Origin: Coniella vitis
Lineage: Eukaryota > Ascomycota > Sordariomycetes > Diaporthales > Schizoparmaceae
NCBI GenBank assembly: GCA_011317545.1
Contig: WUJK01000015.1
Coordinates: forward strand, 62,001 to 126,000
DNA length: 64,000 nucleotides
Direction: 5' to 3'
The notes under the pieces are model-generated. The model was not told where the DNA came from. It searched no databases and saw only the letters and a list, made by a program, of their open reading frames with translations. How positions within the stretch are numbered: the stretch's first letter is position 1; every line of letters starts with the position of its first letter. This document shows, piece by piece, positions 24,901 through 37,522 of this stretch. A program made the position numbers and the translations under genes.

Positions 24901-25799
24901 TCCGTATCGTATATATACTATAGCTTATCGCTATAAGCGCGCTTAATTTTCTTCTTCGGTATACGGAGTTTATACTCCGGGCTAACTATCCTTAAGGTTA
25001 TAATAGGTATACGCTTTATCTGCTAGGTGTTCTGCGTAGTCGGCGCGCTTATAGAAGCTATAGTACGTAGGTTCTGCGTACGTAGGCTTTGCGAGCTTTT
25101 CCCTTTATTTCTATTCGCATATTCTATACTAGTCGAGCGCTTTTTCTTACGTATAAAGTATATACTAGGGTATCGTATATTAGTACTATTTTACTTATCG
25201 TATAATATACTCGTAGGGGGTATTATATATAAGGCTAATATTAGCGTAGTTTCCCCTTATTCTAAGTACTTTATAATAATCGCTATTATCGTTATTATAG
25301 GCGATAATACTATACCCTATCTCGCGCGTAGGGAACTATTCGTTGGTTACCTTATATTTAAAGTATTATCTATAATTATATATAATATAGGCAAACTATA
25401 CGATCTGGTAGTATTTTTCGTAGAGGTAATTAATTCGCGCGTCTTCCTATATAAGGGGGGTTTTATCTTAATAAGATATTATTCGGAATAGTTCTCTAAG
25501 TATAATACCGTAGATAAGGTAGTATATATCTCCTTTATCGGTATCTCCGTCCGTAGAGCTTTCTAATTCTAAGTTTATTTCTTCGTTAATAGTTTAAGCG
25601 CTAGTATTCTAACTAATATAGAGCGTTTCCTATTATTCTATAATTTCCGTAATATTACTCTACGAGATATCCGTTTCGTTAGGTAGTTCGTACCCTTCTA
25701 TATCGCGCTAGTAGGGGTATTCCCTAATAAGCTAGGCTTACTACTCTATTACTAGTCTTTCGAATAGACCGTTATCCGTAGAGAGGGGTATTCTCTAAG

Positions 25800-26980
25800 T
25801 AATTATAATTTATCGTTCTTTGCAAGGTTTCTAAGGGAACTATCCTAAGCCTTACTTTGCCGAGAGGTACGTTATATAATTATCCTTATAATAAAAGGTC
25901 TAGTTAAGGAGTCCGTAATCGGAGTCGTCCGACGCTTACTCTAGAAGCTAGTTTTAGCTAGGAGTAGAGTCCGTAGTCTTACGTATTATAATACTAGCTT
26001 ATCGTCCTTCGGGGACTTTCTTAAATTCTCTAGGTTTCCTAGGTTATCGGCATTCTCGTACGAAGTAGCCTATCTTACTATAGTTAAAGCATTCCTTACT
26101 TATAGGTTTACGCTAAGCTATATCGAGCTCTATAGGTCCTACGTATATAGTGCCGCTAACTATTATACCTCGTTACTAGAAGCTACGGTTAGTTATCTAT
26201 TAAATCCGCCGTCCTATATTAGCGTAATTCCTTTATATAATATAGCTTCCTCCTTTCTTACTTTTCTCTATATATCTTTCGTAGAGACGGTTATCGATAC
26301 GGATAGTATTATTACTAAATATTATAAAGTCTTTAGGCTAGTCCTACTTAGAGATTTCGTCCTTAACCTTATCCTTAAGTCCTTTATAATAGTATTCTAT
26401 AAGGTTCTTATCTTCCTAAGGGAGGCGTATTAAGAGTTACTTAAAGCGGACCGTATAAGCTAAAGTAGACTTATTCTACTTAAGTTCTATAAGTTATTAT
26501 ACTATAGTTCGTTCTTCGTTAGGATCGCTAAATATTTCCTTAAGGATACGTTCGAATCCTACGAATAAATCGAATATATTCTTAGTAATCGTCTTATATT
26601 AATCGAGGTTACCTAGGTATTTAATATAGTTACGAAGTAAGGGTTCGTACTAGATAAGCGCGTCCTTCTCGAATCGTATACCGGCTAGGATAACTTTATC
26701 GGGTTTAGTAATAAATTATACTATATTATATAGGAAGTACGCCTTATAATAAGTAAGGAACCCTTAGAGCGTCTTCTAGTTACCGTCGTATATAATAGGT
26801 TTATCTATCTTATAGCCGTTACCGGTATTCTAAATAATAGGCGCTAGGGTTATAATAGCCGTAGCCTAGTATTATTCGAGCTATTAGGCCTGCCTATAGA
26901 TAGTACGATTCTGCTATTCCTAGTTCTACCGGAGTATAACGAGTTATTAGGTAAGTTCGATTAATTAGTATATTATATCT
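25800..26980 (-). pseudogene. Element 1 gag remnant
   Basis: Minus-strand gag with RIP stops. The retrotransposon gag core is about 26830-26350 (KIDKPIIYDGN, GFLTYYKAYFLYN, FVGFERILKEIFSDPNEERT). A CCHC zinc-knuckle remnant (ECFNYSKIGYFVRECR, the second Cys and the His changed to Tyr by G-to-A) lies near 26097-26050. The region 24,900-25,800 between gag and protease reads poorly. Confidence 0.75.
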
Positions 26981-27106
26981 TCCTAAGTTATAACCTAGCG
27001 ATATCCTTCTCCTAAGGTAGATAGGGTAGGAGTTTAAGGAGCTATTATTATACTTAATATTACCTAAGAGGTATATATAGACCGTCTTAAATAAGAGTTA
27101 TAAAAA

Positions 27107-27564
27107 TATAATAATCCTTACCTAAATCCCGGATTCTGGAAGTACCTATAAATTATATATTAGCAGGTGGGGAAGTATTACCTTTAAGTCTCCGTACGTT
27201 TATCGAGCAATATTAAGTATTATAAATAATTAAGAGGGATTACCCTATTATATAAAATAATACTTAGATTTATAACTAAAGACTATAAGGAAAACTATCT
27301 AATAGCTAGGAAATCCATCGTCCTTATATCCTTCTATTATTCTATTTATTAATATATAGCCTATCTAAGCCTATTAATGCCTATAGTTACCCATTAACTA
27401 TCCGATGGGCAATAGTAATCTCTTATAGGCTTTTACCCTAACCCTAATTATATTATCCGTATTCCTTATATAAGAGATCCCCATCGGTCCGTTGAGGTTC
27501 CGATTTGCTAGCATATGGTTGCGCTGGCCTGTTCCTGTAACCTGCATGACCGTGGGTCATAACA
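27107..27564 (-). repeat. Element 1, 5' LTR (right)
   Basis: 458 bp, the partner of the left LTR. On the minus strand it starts TGTTATGACCC, has a TATA box (CTTATATAAG) at 27474-27465 and TTAGGGTTAGGG at 27447-27436. The outermost 85 bp, next to unique DNA, are almost free of RIP. Confidence 0.92.
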
Positions 27565-27569
27565 AATAT

Positions 27570-27860
27570 ACTATGTAACCCCAGGCCATGACAGAGCAGG
27601 CACACTCACTCTACATGGCCAAATTAGCCGCGTGCTCTGCTAGGATGCCCTTGCATGGCCTGGCACCTAGCGCAACCCAGCTAGCCGTAATCTGGTAGCG
27701 ACTTTGCTGTTGACTGAGTACCTTGTTTATTCGAAGCCAGAGCCTGCAGAGAAGAGCTCCAGTATTAAGACCGGTGGTCTCGCTCGATCTCAAGTTGCGA
27801 GCCAGGATCAGCCAACAATAACCAAACTGATAACTCGATTGATTTATACACTTTATTCAG
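27570..27860. other. Unique DNA between element 1 and the small gene
   Basis: Normal base composition with CA and TG present, in sharp contrast to the LTR interior. Ends in TTATACACTTTATTCAG, a good 3' splice site directly before the ATG at 27861, so an upstream non-coding or coding exon may exist here. Confidence 0.45.
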
Positions 27861-28250
27861 ATGGAGCTCGCTACTCTAACAATCAACATCGGAGATCTCG
27901 GGCATAAGACCTTCATTATCACAAGACCTACAACAACAAGTCCGGAGTCTACAAAACTGTGCTTGGAATCTGATGATAAGGCACTAGTTGAGATATTCAC
28001 CAAACGAGATACTCTCCTCATCGCTACGGTCACTCTACTTTCCAATGAGCCAGATCCGTGGTTCGGCCGAAGTGTACCGAATCAGAATGCAGATAAAATG
28101 CTCCAGTTCGAATTCACGTTCCCAGTGCAGCAGGCCGGGACCTACAATTTCAACTTTGAACTCCTCGAGTTTGACGGGAAGGAAAGGAAGATACTTGTTG
28201 ATAAGAAGTTTGCTATAGAGGTGGTGGATGGAGTATATGTCAAAGACTAG
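27861..28250 (+). CDS. Hypothetical protein, 129 aa
   Basis: Open frame with normal codon use and no RIP. Begins MELATLTINIGDLGHKTFII and ends VVDGVYVKD. The alternation of hydrophobic and polar residues (FEFTFPVQQAGTYNFNFELL, then KFAIEVVDG) suggests a beta-sandwich, with a PVxxxGTYxFxxELxEFDG pattern near the C-terminus. No signal peptide or membrane helix. I do not recognise the family. The ATG is directly preceded by a consensus splice acceptor, so it may continue an upstream exon. It sits isolated between element 1 and the broken regulator gene. Confidence 0.55.
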   Translation: MELATLTINIGDLGHKTFIITRPTTTSPESTKLCLESDDKALVEIFTKRDTLLIATVTLLSNEPDPWFGRSVPNQNADKMLQFEFTFPVQQAGTYNFNFELLEFDGKERKILVDKKFAIEVVDGVYVKD

Positions 28251-28909
28251 ATATATCAGCAAGGATCCGGCATCCTTCGATTCAGAGCATCTATTTGGGC
28301 ATCGAGATATCGCGTGGCATTCTCTGGTACCCACAATGCAAATGATCAAGCTCAGCACCATGGTGTCCTGGATGCTGCTCGCCAAGGAGAGAGGTATATG
28401 AACAGATAGAACATACAAGGTCTCGTATGAAGAGGGTCCTTCGCACCAGCTTGGAGAATTCTGAGAAACGAAAAAATAGACGTTCTTGTTGCTGAAGATC
28501 TGACTGCTCCCTCTGCACCATAAGCCAACGCGCAGTTATCTCCTAACAGTCTCATACATTTAGCATATCATGATCAGAACGCCACAATCAAGTCTCCATG
28601 TTCGTAAATGGTCCCGCTTGAGGATGTGAGAATCTCGTGATATCCTACTCCTATTGGGATAATGCACCATGTTCACTTTGAATACAATTCTCCCAAGGTA
28701 GACTCACGAAAGAGCCCTTCCATGTGGCACGTCTTGCCCGCAGACCATCACGGTACCTATTGAGCGGGCGGGCCGGAAAAGACAAAGCTCCGCTGCGGAG
28801 CATCATCTTATATCGTTGAAAAGCGGGGATAGCTATATTCTACCGTATCTGGTAGCGATCACGGCCCTTCTATAAGTGCACGATTCATTTTGGAAAATAT
28901 ATCATCCTC
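28251..28909. other. Intergenic or decayed 5' part of the broken regulator
   Basis: No coding frame with family motifs. A GC-rich patch (GAGCGGGCGGGCCGG) at about 28764-28778 could belong to a promoter or a lost N-terminus. No zinc cluster was found. Confidence 0.4.
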
Positions 28910-29643
28910 TTGCTCAAATTAGTTATGTCTGGGTCCTGGTGTTACTTATGTAGCGTATCATTGCAGAGACCCCACTCATGCATATATCGAAGGAGAAAAA
29001 GCAGGCGAAATTACGGGCCGGACTCTCTTATGCGCAACCCGATGTATGGGGACAAATTCATGGATTACTGTATGCTCTCCTTGCCTGTGTTGCCCCACAT
29101 TCCTAATTAAGTATCGATATATCCCGGATCTGTAAAGAACGAACTCTTTTCTCGAATTCTCAGTCGAACTCGTACCGAGCTCTCTTTCCCGCTCATGAAG
29201 GTGTATTCGCAGCTGCCTGTTGTTTGGCCGCCCTCTACCTAGAGGAGTCAAAGTCGGAAGCGCATTTCTTCGGGAAAACCATTACTATCCTCAAGGACTG
29301 CCTGGGCACTGGCGACATCCTAACAGCAATTCAAGCGATCAAACTCCTAATCCATTATTCTGTCGTGCGACCTTATGGTATAGTTTGGAGCATTGATGCT
29401 GGCGCGATTGCGTCGATACAGCTCCAAACCTCTATCAATCACCCCAGCGTCCTATATACAGTATACGAGAGTATACTGAAGTTGACGAGGCCGGGGGTGA
29501 ATCAGAAACCAAACGCTGGCATTCAACTTGAATTCCTTAAGGACTGCCCGAGTCCGTCAGAAATCCTCGATTTTGGCTGCTCGCGTGAGCTCCTCTACCT
29601 TCTTGGCAGAATCAACGAAGAAGAGTTTGAGACAAGAGCAGAT
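28910..29643 (+). pseudogene. Fungal regulator gene (Fungal_trans_2-like), left half, interrupted by the LTR nest
   Basis: C-terminal regulatory domain of a fungal C6-type transcription factor, broken at 29643. Frame one carries NPMYGDKFMDYCMLSLPVLP; about 29107 the frame shifts by one base and continues SIDISRICKERTLFSN, FPAHEGVFAAACCLAALYLE, KTITILKDCLG, AIKLLIHYSV and LLYLLGRINEEEFETRAD. The order of segments (RYI- and LYLE-like helices, LL-x-Y, LLYLLG) resembles Fungal_trans_2. The DNA-binding zinc cluster is not visible, so the N-terminus is lost or lies in undetected exons. The frame then runs straight into an inverted LTR at 29644. A frameshift exists independently of the insertion. 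Confidence 0.65.
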
Positions 29644-29895
29644 TATTATAACCCACGAACGTGCAGGTCACAGGAACAGGCCAGCGCAACTATATGCCAG
29701 CAAATCGGAACCTCAACGGACCGATAGGGACCTTATATAATCAGGACCCACTCCTTATTAGGAACTCCCTAATAAGAAGCGGATATAGGATTAGATAATC
29801 CTAGATAAATAGTAGACTAATCAGGATAGATAGCTTAGGCTTAAAGCTATCCTAGGATATCTGGATAGTAAAGGATAGCTACTATCTAATACTAA
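29644..29895 (+). repeat. Outer element, left (5') LTR, first part
   Basis: 252 bp, continues at 37523 after element 2. The first 90 bp are nearly free of RIP and match the inverted start of other LTRs (GCAGGTCACAGGAACAGG). The following middle (from about 29735) is unique in the window and lacks the TTAGGG pair. Confidence 0.85.
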
Positions 29896-30374
29896 TATAA
29901 TAATCCTTGCCTAAATCCCGGATTCTGGAAGTACTTATAAGTTATATATTAGTAGGTGGGGAAGTATTACCTTTAAGTCTTCGTACGTTATCGAGTAATA
30001 TTAAGTATTATAAGTAATTAAGAGGGATTACCCTATTATATAAAATAATACTTAGATTTATAACTAAAGATTATAAGGAAACTATCTAATATTAAGCTAT
30101 AAACTCCTATCCTTATATCCTTCTATTATTTCCTATCTATAGTAAGTATAGATCCTTAGATTACCTAGAGCGATAGGAGCGTTAGCTTACTTAGATTATT
30201 TAGATTATTATCGCTCTAATTATCTTAGTTATTAAGGTAATCTAACCCTAACCCTAATTATACCGCTCTATATTCTTATATAAGAGATCCCTATCGGTCC
30301 GTTAAGGTTCCGATTTACTAGTATATAGTTACGCTAGCCTATTCCTATAACCTATATAACTATAGGTTATAATA
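29896..30374 (-). repeat. Element 2, 3' LTR (left)
   Basis: 479 bp, same middle type as the solo LTR at 9681. CCCTAACCCTAA at 30246-30257. Followed by the polypyrimidine stretch that marks the minus-strand polypurine tract. Confidence 0.9.
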
Positions 30375-30479
30375 TTATCTCCCTTCTATCGGTCTTTATC
30401 CCTAAAGACCTATAGTATTTCCGTAAATAGTCCTACTTAATATTCTTACTCCGGATTATACTTTCCTAATTCGTTATAT

Positions 30480-31115
30480 CTACGGGTATCTAGAAATCGT
30501 ATTCGAAGAAAACCGAGTAATATAACCGTCTTTATCTTTCTATTAAAACTTTTAGTTTTAAAATAATACCTTATTCTCTCTATACTTCTAAAGGGTAGTT
30601 ATACCGTATAATAGATAGTATTTCGCGCTATTCTATATATATAAAGCGAGGAAAACGGTATAATAGGAATAGTATTCCTATAAATACTTATAAGTCCTAG
30701 CTATAATAATTTTCCTTATTAGTATACTAATTCTATATAGTTTCTCGTATTTTATCGGAGGAGAAGAAACTTCGTATATAGGAGGCTAATATACGTAAGG
30801 AGCTTTATAAGGCTTATCGTAAGGTAGGGGAGGCGCTTTCTCGCTTAAAATATCTTCGTATTTAATATAAGTCTTTAGTAAAAAGGAATATAAAGCTAGT
30901 AAATACGGGATTAGAGTCGTTTAATACTTAGGAGGAGTAGGAAGCCGAGTCCGGCGTAAATATAGCTATTTCCGCGGAATCTAAAGCTATTATCGAGTTA
31001 TAGGAGTTTAGTAGTTTTAGGGTAATAGATTTTAATACCTTTCTAAAGTCTATAGACTTATCCGTATCTAATTTCTTCGGCTTAAGACCTTCTACTATTA
31101 GTAGTTTATAACTCT
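30480..31115 (+). pseudogene. Element 2 antisense coiled-coil ORF relic
   Basis: Plus-strand frame with Gln-type stops, reading SEEKKLRI, EANIRKELYKAYRKVGEALS, RLKYLRI, VKRNIKLVNTGLESFNT and a tail with IDLSVSNFFGLRPS. It has the same layout as the element 1 relic (coiled coil, RL-rich heptads, then an acidic and serine-rich tail) but little direct identity. Confidence 0.55.
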
Positions 31116-31198
31116 AATTTTCTTAGAGTTATTACTAGGGGTCCTTAATAAGGGTCTAGTTATTCCTATAAGTAGCTATTATAATTAAAGATATAAGT

Positions 31199-31270
31199 AG
31201 TCTTATAGCTTAGTAATTAGAGCTCCTAGTTTCTTACTAGGAGGTCCGGGGTTCGATTCCCTATAATACC
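31199..31270 (+). tRNA. tRNA-like cloverleaf relic in element 2
   Basis: The best preserved of the four 72-nt copies: D stem GCTT/GAGC, anticodon stem CCTAG/CTAGG, T arm CGGGG-TTCGATT-CCCTA and acceptor AGTCTTA/TAATACC. A-box-like TAGCTTAGTAATTAGAG and perfect B-box GGTTCGATTCC are present. Only acceptor pair 4-69 cannot be explained by RIP. Confidence 0.65.
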
Positions 31271-34200
31271 TTCTCTATCCGAGGCTATAATAGCTTTTTA
31301 CTTTCGTATTCTTTAATAAGGTTTAGGTATATATTCTTTAGTAGTTCCTAAGTATTTTCCGAATTATCGTAATTTTTCTATTTAATAAGGTATTATTTTC
31401 CGCGTCCGCGTTTATATAAGTCGAGGATCTATTTAACTTCGTATTATACCTATTCTAGTTCGATAATATCTATATTATATAAGAGTTCTACGTCTACTAA
31501 TACTAATTCTAGAAGTAAAATATAGAAGACTAGGTATAGGCGTATATATAGGATTTCCAATTTATAATTAACCGGTGAAATTTATCGTATAATTTTATAA
31601 GGTCCGAGTTTTTTATAATCGAGTTTATCGCTAGGTTTAATAGTTTTAATATTTTTATAGTTAAAGTAAACTTTATCTCCCTTTTATAGGATTAGTCCCT
31701 TAATCCTTTTCTAATTAGCGTATTTCGTTATTTATTCTTTAATATCCTAAAGTATATATTAAGTATCTTCGTATAATTACTTAATTCTTCTAGCGTATTA
31801 GTCTGCCGTTTCTATATTTCCACCTAGTAATATTTCGTAGTATACCGTAGGGTTATATCTATAGAGTAGGAAGAATAGTAATTTTCCTATACTCGTTATA
31901 TCTATACTATTATAAGCGAACTATACTATAGGTAAGAGTTCGACCTAATTATCTTATTCGTAGTTAATATAATATTATAGATATTATTCTATAATCTAGT
32001 TAATATATTCTATTTATCCGTTTATTTAAGGATAAAATACCGTAGATATACGTTATATCGTTCCGAGGTATTTAGTAAGAGAGATCTAGAATTTTAATAC
32101 GAACTTTCTATCTCTATCTAATATAATTTCCTAAGGTATTTTATAGTTAGCGATAATAATACGGAGGAATATATATATAAGTTCTTCTATAATACTACTT
32201 TCTTTATATAATAGGAAATATATATACTTACTTAATCTATAAACTATTACTAAGATATTATCGTACTATACTTTAGTTAAGGGTTCTTATAAGAGAGGTA
32301 GCTTAATAATAAAGTTTAGATTAATAGATAATTAAATAATCGTAAGTATTAATAGAGGTTATAATAGTCCGTAAGGTTTATATCGTTCTATCTTATTCTA
32401 TTTATATATATCGTAGTTATTAACAATATTTATAACTCGTTTCTTAAGGTTTAATAGATTCTAATAGCGTTAGATCCTTTTATAGGTTACTCTAATTCCT
32501 TAGTATTTATATACTAATACGCTATAGATGCTTCTAATATAATCGTTTTATTCTAATATTATTATACTATCGAGGTTAGGTATTTCTCCTTCGATATATA
32601 GTATTATATTAAGTTCCTTAGTAATAGATAATATAATAAGGTTACCTTCCGAATCTTCCTTAAAGATTACTATAATATCTTAGTCTTTACTATTACTATC
32701 CTTATAATCTAACCGTCTACTAAAAGCGTTTACTCGTTCGTTTTCCTTACCTTTATAATAGGTAATCTTAAAGTCGAATTCTAATAGAAATTCGTACTAT
32801 CTAACTTATCGTTTATTAAGCTACTTTATCGAGGTAAATACTTAGAGATTCTTATAATCCGTATATATAAGAATTTATTATTTTACGCCGATAAGGTAAT
32901 ATCGCTATTCCCTAAAGGCTTCTACTATTATTATAAGTTCCTAATCGGGCGTTCTATAGTTAAGTTCTAATCCGTTTAACTTCTTATTAAAGTTACTAAC
33001 TATCCGTAATCGTCCTTTATTATCTTATTATCCGAGTTATCTACCGAATATATAGTCTAATACGTTTATCTCGATCTTAAAAACTTTATCTTAATCTACT
33101 TCGATTATAATTAGTTCTAATATAACTATATCCTTAATTATATTAAAGGCTTTCTATACCTATTTATTCTAATTAAAGGTAATATTCTTTTTTATAAGTT
33201 CCGTAAATAATATTATAATATTATTATAGTTTTTAATAAATTATCGGTAGAAGTTAGTATAACCTAAAAAGGCTTTAATATCCTTAACGTTCTAAGGTAT
33301 AGGCTAGTTCCTAACTACCTATACTTTATCTTTCTATATTTATATATACCCTAATATAATAGTATATCCGAGGTAGTTAACTTCTTAAGTATTCTAGTTA
33401 TATTTAATAGGTTTTACTAAAATCTTATTATTTTAGAGAATATATAGGATTATTATAATATACTTCTAATACTCTTCGAATATCTTTAAATAAATAAGGA
33501 TATCGTCTAGGTAAGCGATTATAAAATAGTCGAGGTATTCGTATAAGATAAAGTTTCTTATTTCCTAGAATAATATAGGGGTATTAGTAAGTCCGAATAG
33601 TAAAATAAGATATTCGAAATATCTGTAGTATATTCTAAACGCTATTTTCCATTCTTCTCCGGGTTTAATACGAATATATATATATCCTTCTTTAAAGTCG
33701 AGGGCTATAAACTATTAAGCTCCTCTAAGTCTATCTCTAAATTCTTTAAAGAGAGGTAAGGGGTACCGATTCTTAATTATAATATCGTTAAGTTATTAAT
33801 AGTTAATATATAATCGTAGTTTACCGTTTTTCTTTAGTATAAATAGGATTAGGTATCCTATTAGTAAATAGGAGGGTTTAATATAACCTTTCTTAAGATT
33901 TTCGTTAATATATTCTCTAAATACTTTAAGTTTATCCTTATCTAATCTATAGATAGGAAAGAACTTTAGTTATTCTCCTTCCTTAAGTAGGATTTCGTAG
34001 TTATATAGGCCGTACTCTAATACGCCGTTATCGAATTTTCCTTAAAATAGTTTTATAAACTTCCGATACTCTTTTAATATACCGGAGAGGTCTCTAAATA
34101 TATCTTCGTCTTATATAGTTACTATTATAAGGAGATATCGTTATATATACTTAGTTCCTTCTTAAACTTATCGCGATAATATATCCTATTATCTATAGAA

Positions 34201-37038
34201 TCCTATTATATTATATCCTAATCTATTATATCCCTTCTTCTATTAGGTACTAATTATTACTAGATCCTTCTTTATAAGCTATCGAGGTTTATCGTATCCT
34301 AAGGTAGCTATTATCTTAGCTCTTCTCGATTTAAAGGTATATATAAATTTATTTAAGCCCCTATTATCTAGGTATCGCTTAATAACTAAATCCGATCCTA
34401 CGCTTTTAATTATAACCGTTTCTCGGATATCCGCTTTATCCTATAAAATATAGCTATTAATCTAATCGATTCGAGGATTTTCCTTTCTTAACTATAATAT
34501 ACCTAAAATTAGCTCGTATTATACGGTATCCGTAATATCGAAGTTTATTAGTATTATATATCTATAGATTATAATTAGTAATTAATTAGATTCTATATCG
34601 ATAATACCTTAGTTATAAGCGATTTCTATACCTTCTATAATACTAAGTTTATAGGGTTCTATCTTCTTCTTCTAAGGTATCCGTTCTCTATTAATAACGC
34701 TTAGGGATATAAAGTTTCCTTATACTCCGCTATTTAGGAGTATTATATAATATTTATTATTAATTCGTACTACGATTTTCAAATATTCGTATATCGAGCT
34801 ATCTATTATATAAAGGGACTTTATTATAAGTCCTAATCGCTTATTATCCCTTATAAGCGATCCTTATCTTTTAGGTTTTATTATTCTTACTATATTCTAA
34901 GGGCTACTATTTATATTAGGTTTTTAGCTTATTATATTCCGTATCGTATATATACTATAGCCTATCGCTATAAGCGCGCTTAATTTTCTTCTTTAGTATA
35001 CGGAGTTTATACTCCGGACTAATTATCTTTAAGTTTATAATAGGTATACGCTTTATTCGCTAGGTATTCTATATAATCGGCGCGCTTATAGAAGCTATAA
35101 TATATAGGTTCTATATATACGGGCTTTATAAGCTTTTCCCTTTATTTCTATTCGTATATTTTATACTAGTTAAGCGCTTTTTCTTATATATAAGGTGCGT
35201 ACTAGGGTATTATATATTAGTACTATTTTACTTATTACGTAATATATCTGTAAGGGGTATTATATATAAGGCCGATATTAGCGTAGTTTCCCCTTATTCT
35301 AAATACTTTATAATAATCGCTATTATTATCGTTATAAGCGATAATATTATATCCTACCTTATATATAGGGAATTATTTATTAATTACCTTATATTTAAAA
35401 TATTATCTATAATTATATATAATATAGGTAAACTATACGATCTAGTAGTATTTTTCGTAAAGGTGATTAATTCGTATATCTTCCTATATAAGGGGGGTTT
35501 TATCTTAATAAGTTATTATCCTAAATAATTCTCTAAGTATAATATTATAGATAAGGTAATATATATCTCCTTTATCGGTATCTTTATCCGTAGAGCTTTC
35601 TAATTCTAAGCTTATTTCTTCGTTAATAGTTTAGGCGCTAATACTCTAACCGATACTAAGTATTTCCTATTATTCCGTAATTTCTATAATATTATTTTAT
35701 AGAATATCCGTTAAGAGAGGTGTTTTCTAGGTAACTACGATTTATCGTTCCTTATAAGGTTTCTAAGGGAACTATCCTAAGCCTTACTTTACCGAAAGGT
35801 ATATTATATAATTATCCTTATAATAGAAGGTCTAGTTAAGGAGTCTATAATCGGAGTCGTCCGATGCTTACTCTAAAAGCTAGTTTTAGCTAGGAGGGGA
35901 GTTTATAATCTCGTATATTATAATATTAGCTTATCGTCCTTTGGGGACTTTCTTAAATTCTCTAGGTTTCTTAGGTTATCGGTATTCTTATATAAAGTAG
36001 CCTATCTTACTATAATTAAAGTATTCCTTACTTATAAGTTTACGCTAAGCTATATCGAGCTTTATAGGTCTTATATATATAATACCGCTAATTATTATAC
36101 CTTATTACTAGAAGCTACGGTTAATTATCTATTAAATCCGCTATCTTATATTAGCGTAATTCCTCTATATAATATAGCTTCCTCCTTTCTTACTTTTCTC
36201 TATACGTCTTTTATAAAGACGGTTATCGATACGGATAGCGTTATTACTAAATATTATAAAGTCCTTAGGCTAGTCCTACTTAGAGATTTCGTCCTTAACC
36301 TTATCCTTAAGTCCTTTATAATAGTATTTTATAAGGTTCTTATCTTCCTAAGGGAGGTATATTAAGAGTTACTTAAAGCGGATTATATAAGCTAAAGTAG
36401 ACTTATTCTGCTTAAGTTTTATAAGTTATTATACTATAATCTATTCTTCGTTAGGATCGCTAAATATTTCCTTAAAGATACGTTCGAACCTTATAAATAA
36501 ATCGAATATATTCTTAGTAATCGTCTTACGTTAATCGAGGTTACCTAGGTATTTAATATAATTACGAAGTAAGGGTTTATATTAAATAAGTATATCCTTT
36601 TCGAGTTATATACCGGCTAGGATAATTTTATCGGGTTTAATAGTAAATTATACTATATTATATAGGAAGTACGCCTTATAATAGGTAAGGAACCCTTAAA
36701 GCGTCTTTTAATTACCGTTATATATAATAGGTTTATCTATCTTATAGCCGTTACCGGTATTTTAAATAATAAGCGTTAGGGGCGTAGTAGCTATAGCCTA
36801 GTATTATTCGAGCTATTAGGCTTACCTACGGATAATACGATTCTATTATTCCTAATTCTACTAAAGTATAGTAAGTTATTAGGTAAGTTCGATTAATTAG
36901 TATATTATATCTTCCTAAGTTATAACCTAATAACGTCCTTCGCTTAAGGTAGATAGGGTAGGAGTTTAAGGAGGTATTATTATACTTAATTTTACCTAAG
37001 AGGTATACGTAGACCGTCCTAAATAAGAGTTATAAAAA

Positions 37039-37517
37039 TATAATAATCCTTACCTAAATCCCGGATTCTAGAAGTACCTATAAGTTATATATTAGCAGGT
37101 AGGGAAGTATTACCTTTAAATCTTCGTATATTATCGAGTAATATTAAGTATTATAAGTAATTAAAAGGGATTACCCTATTATATAAAATAATACTTAGAT
37201 TTATAACTAAAGATTATAAGGAAACTATCTAATATTAAACCGTAAACTCCTATCCTTATATCCTTCTATTATTTCCTATCTATAGTAAGTATAGATCCTT
37301 AGATTACCTGGAGCGATAGGAGCGTTAGCTTACTTAGATTATTTAGATTATTATCGCTCTAACTATCTTAGTTATTAAGGTAATCTAACCCTAACCCTGA
37401 TTATACCGCTCTATATTCTTATATAAGAGATCCCTATCGGTCCGTTAAGGTTCCGATTTGCTAGCATATAGTTGCGCTGGCCTGTTCCTATAACCTATAT
37501 AACCGTGGGTTATAACA
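37039..37517 (-). repeat. Element 2, 5' LTR (right)
   Basis: 479 bp, partner of 29896-30374. Its last 75 bp keep TGCTAGCATA, GCGCTGGCCTG and CGTGGG, so RIP was lighter at this edge. CCCTAACCCTGA at 37389-37400. Confidence 0.9.
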
Positions 37518-37522
37518 ACTAA

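Larger units (their letters stand above)
19886..27564 (-). mobile_element. Element 1: complete, RIP-inactivated Ty3/gypsy chromovirus, TSD AATAT
   Basis: A 7679-bp LTR retrotransposon with 458-bp LTRs at both ends and AATAT target duplications at 19881-19885 and 27565-27569. Gag-pol lies on the minus strand: a polypyrimidine stretch (ATCTCCCTTCT) directly right of the left LTR is the polypurine tract of a minus-strand element, so the right LTR is the 5' LTR. Domain order on the minus strand is gag, zinc knuckle, protease, reverse transcriptase, RNase H, integrase and chromodomain. Every domain is cut by TAA or TAG codons where Gln and Trp codons are expected, as RIP produces. The opposite strand carries a coiled-coil ORF relic and a tRNA-like sequence. 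It is not functional. Confidence 0.93.
29896..37517 (-). mobile_element. Element 2: complete chromovirus inside the outer left LTR, TSD ACTAA
   Basis: 7622 bp with 479-bp LTRs and ACTAA duplications at 29891-29895 and 37518-37522. Pol is on minus: chromodomain about 31440-31290, integrase 32600-31640, RNase H 33080-32720, reverse transcriptase 33960-33350 with the LDD region at 33520-33497, protease LLDSG-like near 34740-34728, gag about 36850-36300. All carry RIP stops. Compared with element 1 it lacks about 110 bp near 35720. The opposite strand has the coiled-coil ORF and the tRNA-like sequence. It must be younger than the outer element it splits. Confidence 0.92.

Noticed and set aside
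25027..25491. 154-codon plus-strand ORF inside element 1
   Set aside because: It lies opposite the gag-to-protease part of the element. The hydrophobic, Ile/Tyr-rich composition is a by-product of TA-rich RIP sequence; the other copies have stops there.
29644..29727. C-terminal 28 residues of the open frame 29224-29727
   Set aside because: They are read-through of an inverted LTR end and not part of the regulator protein.
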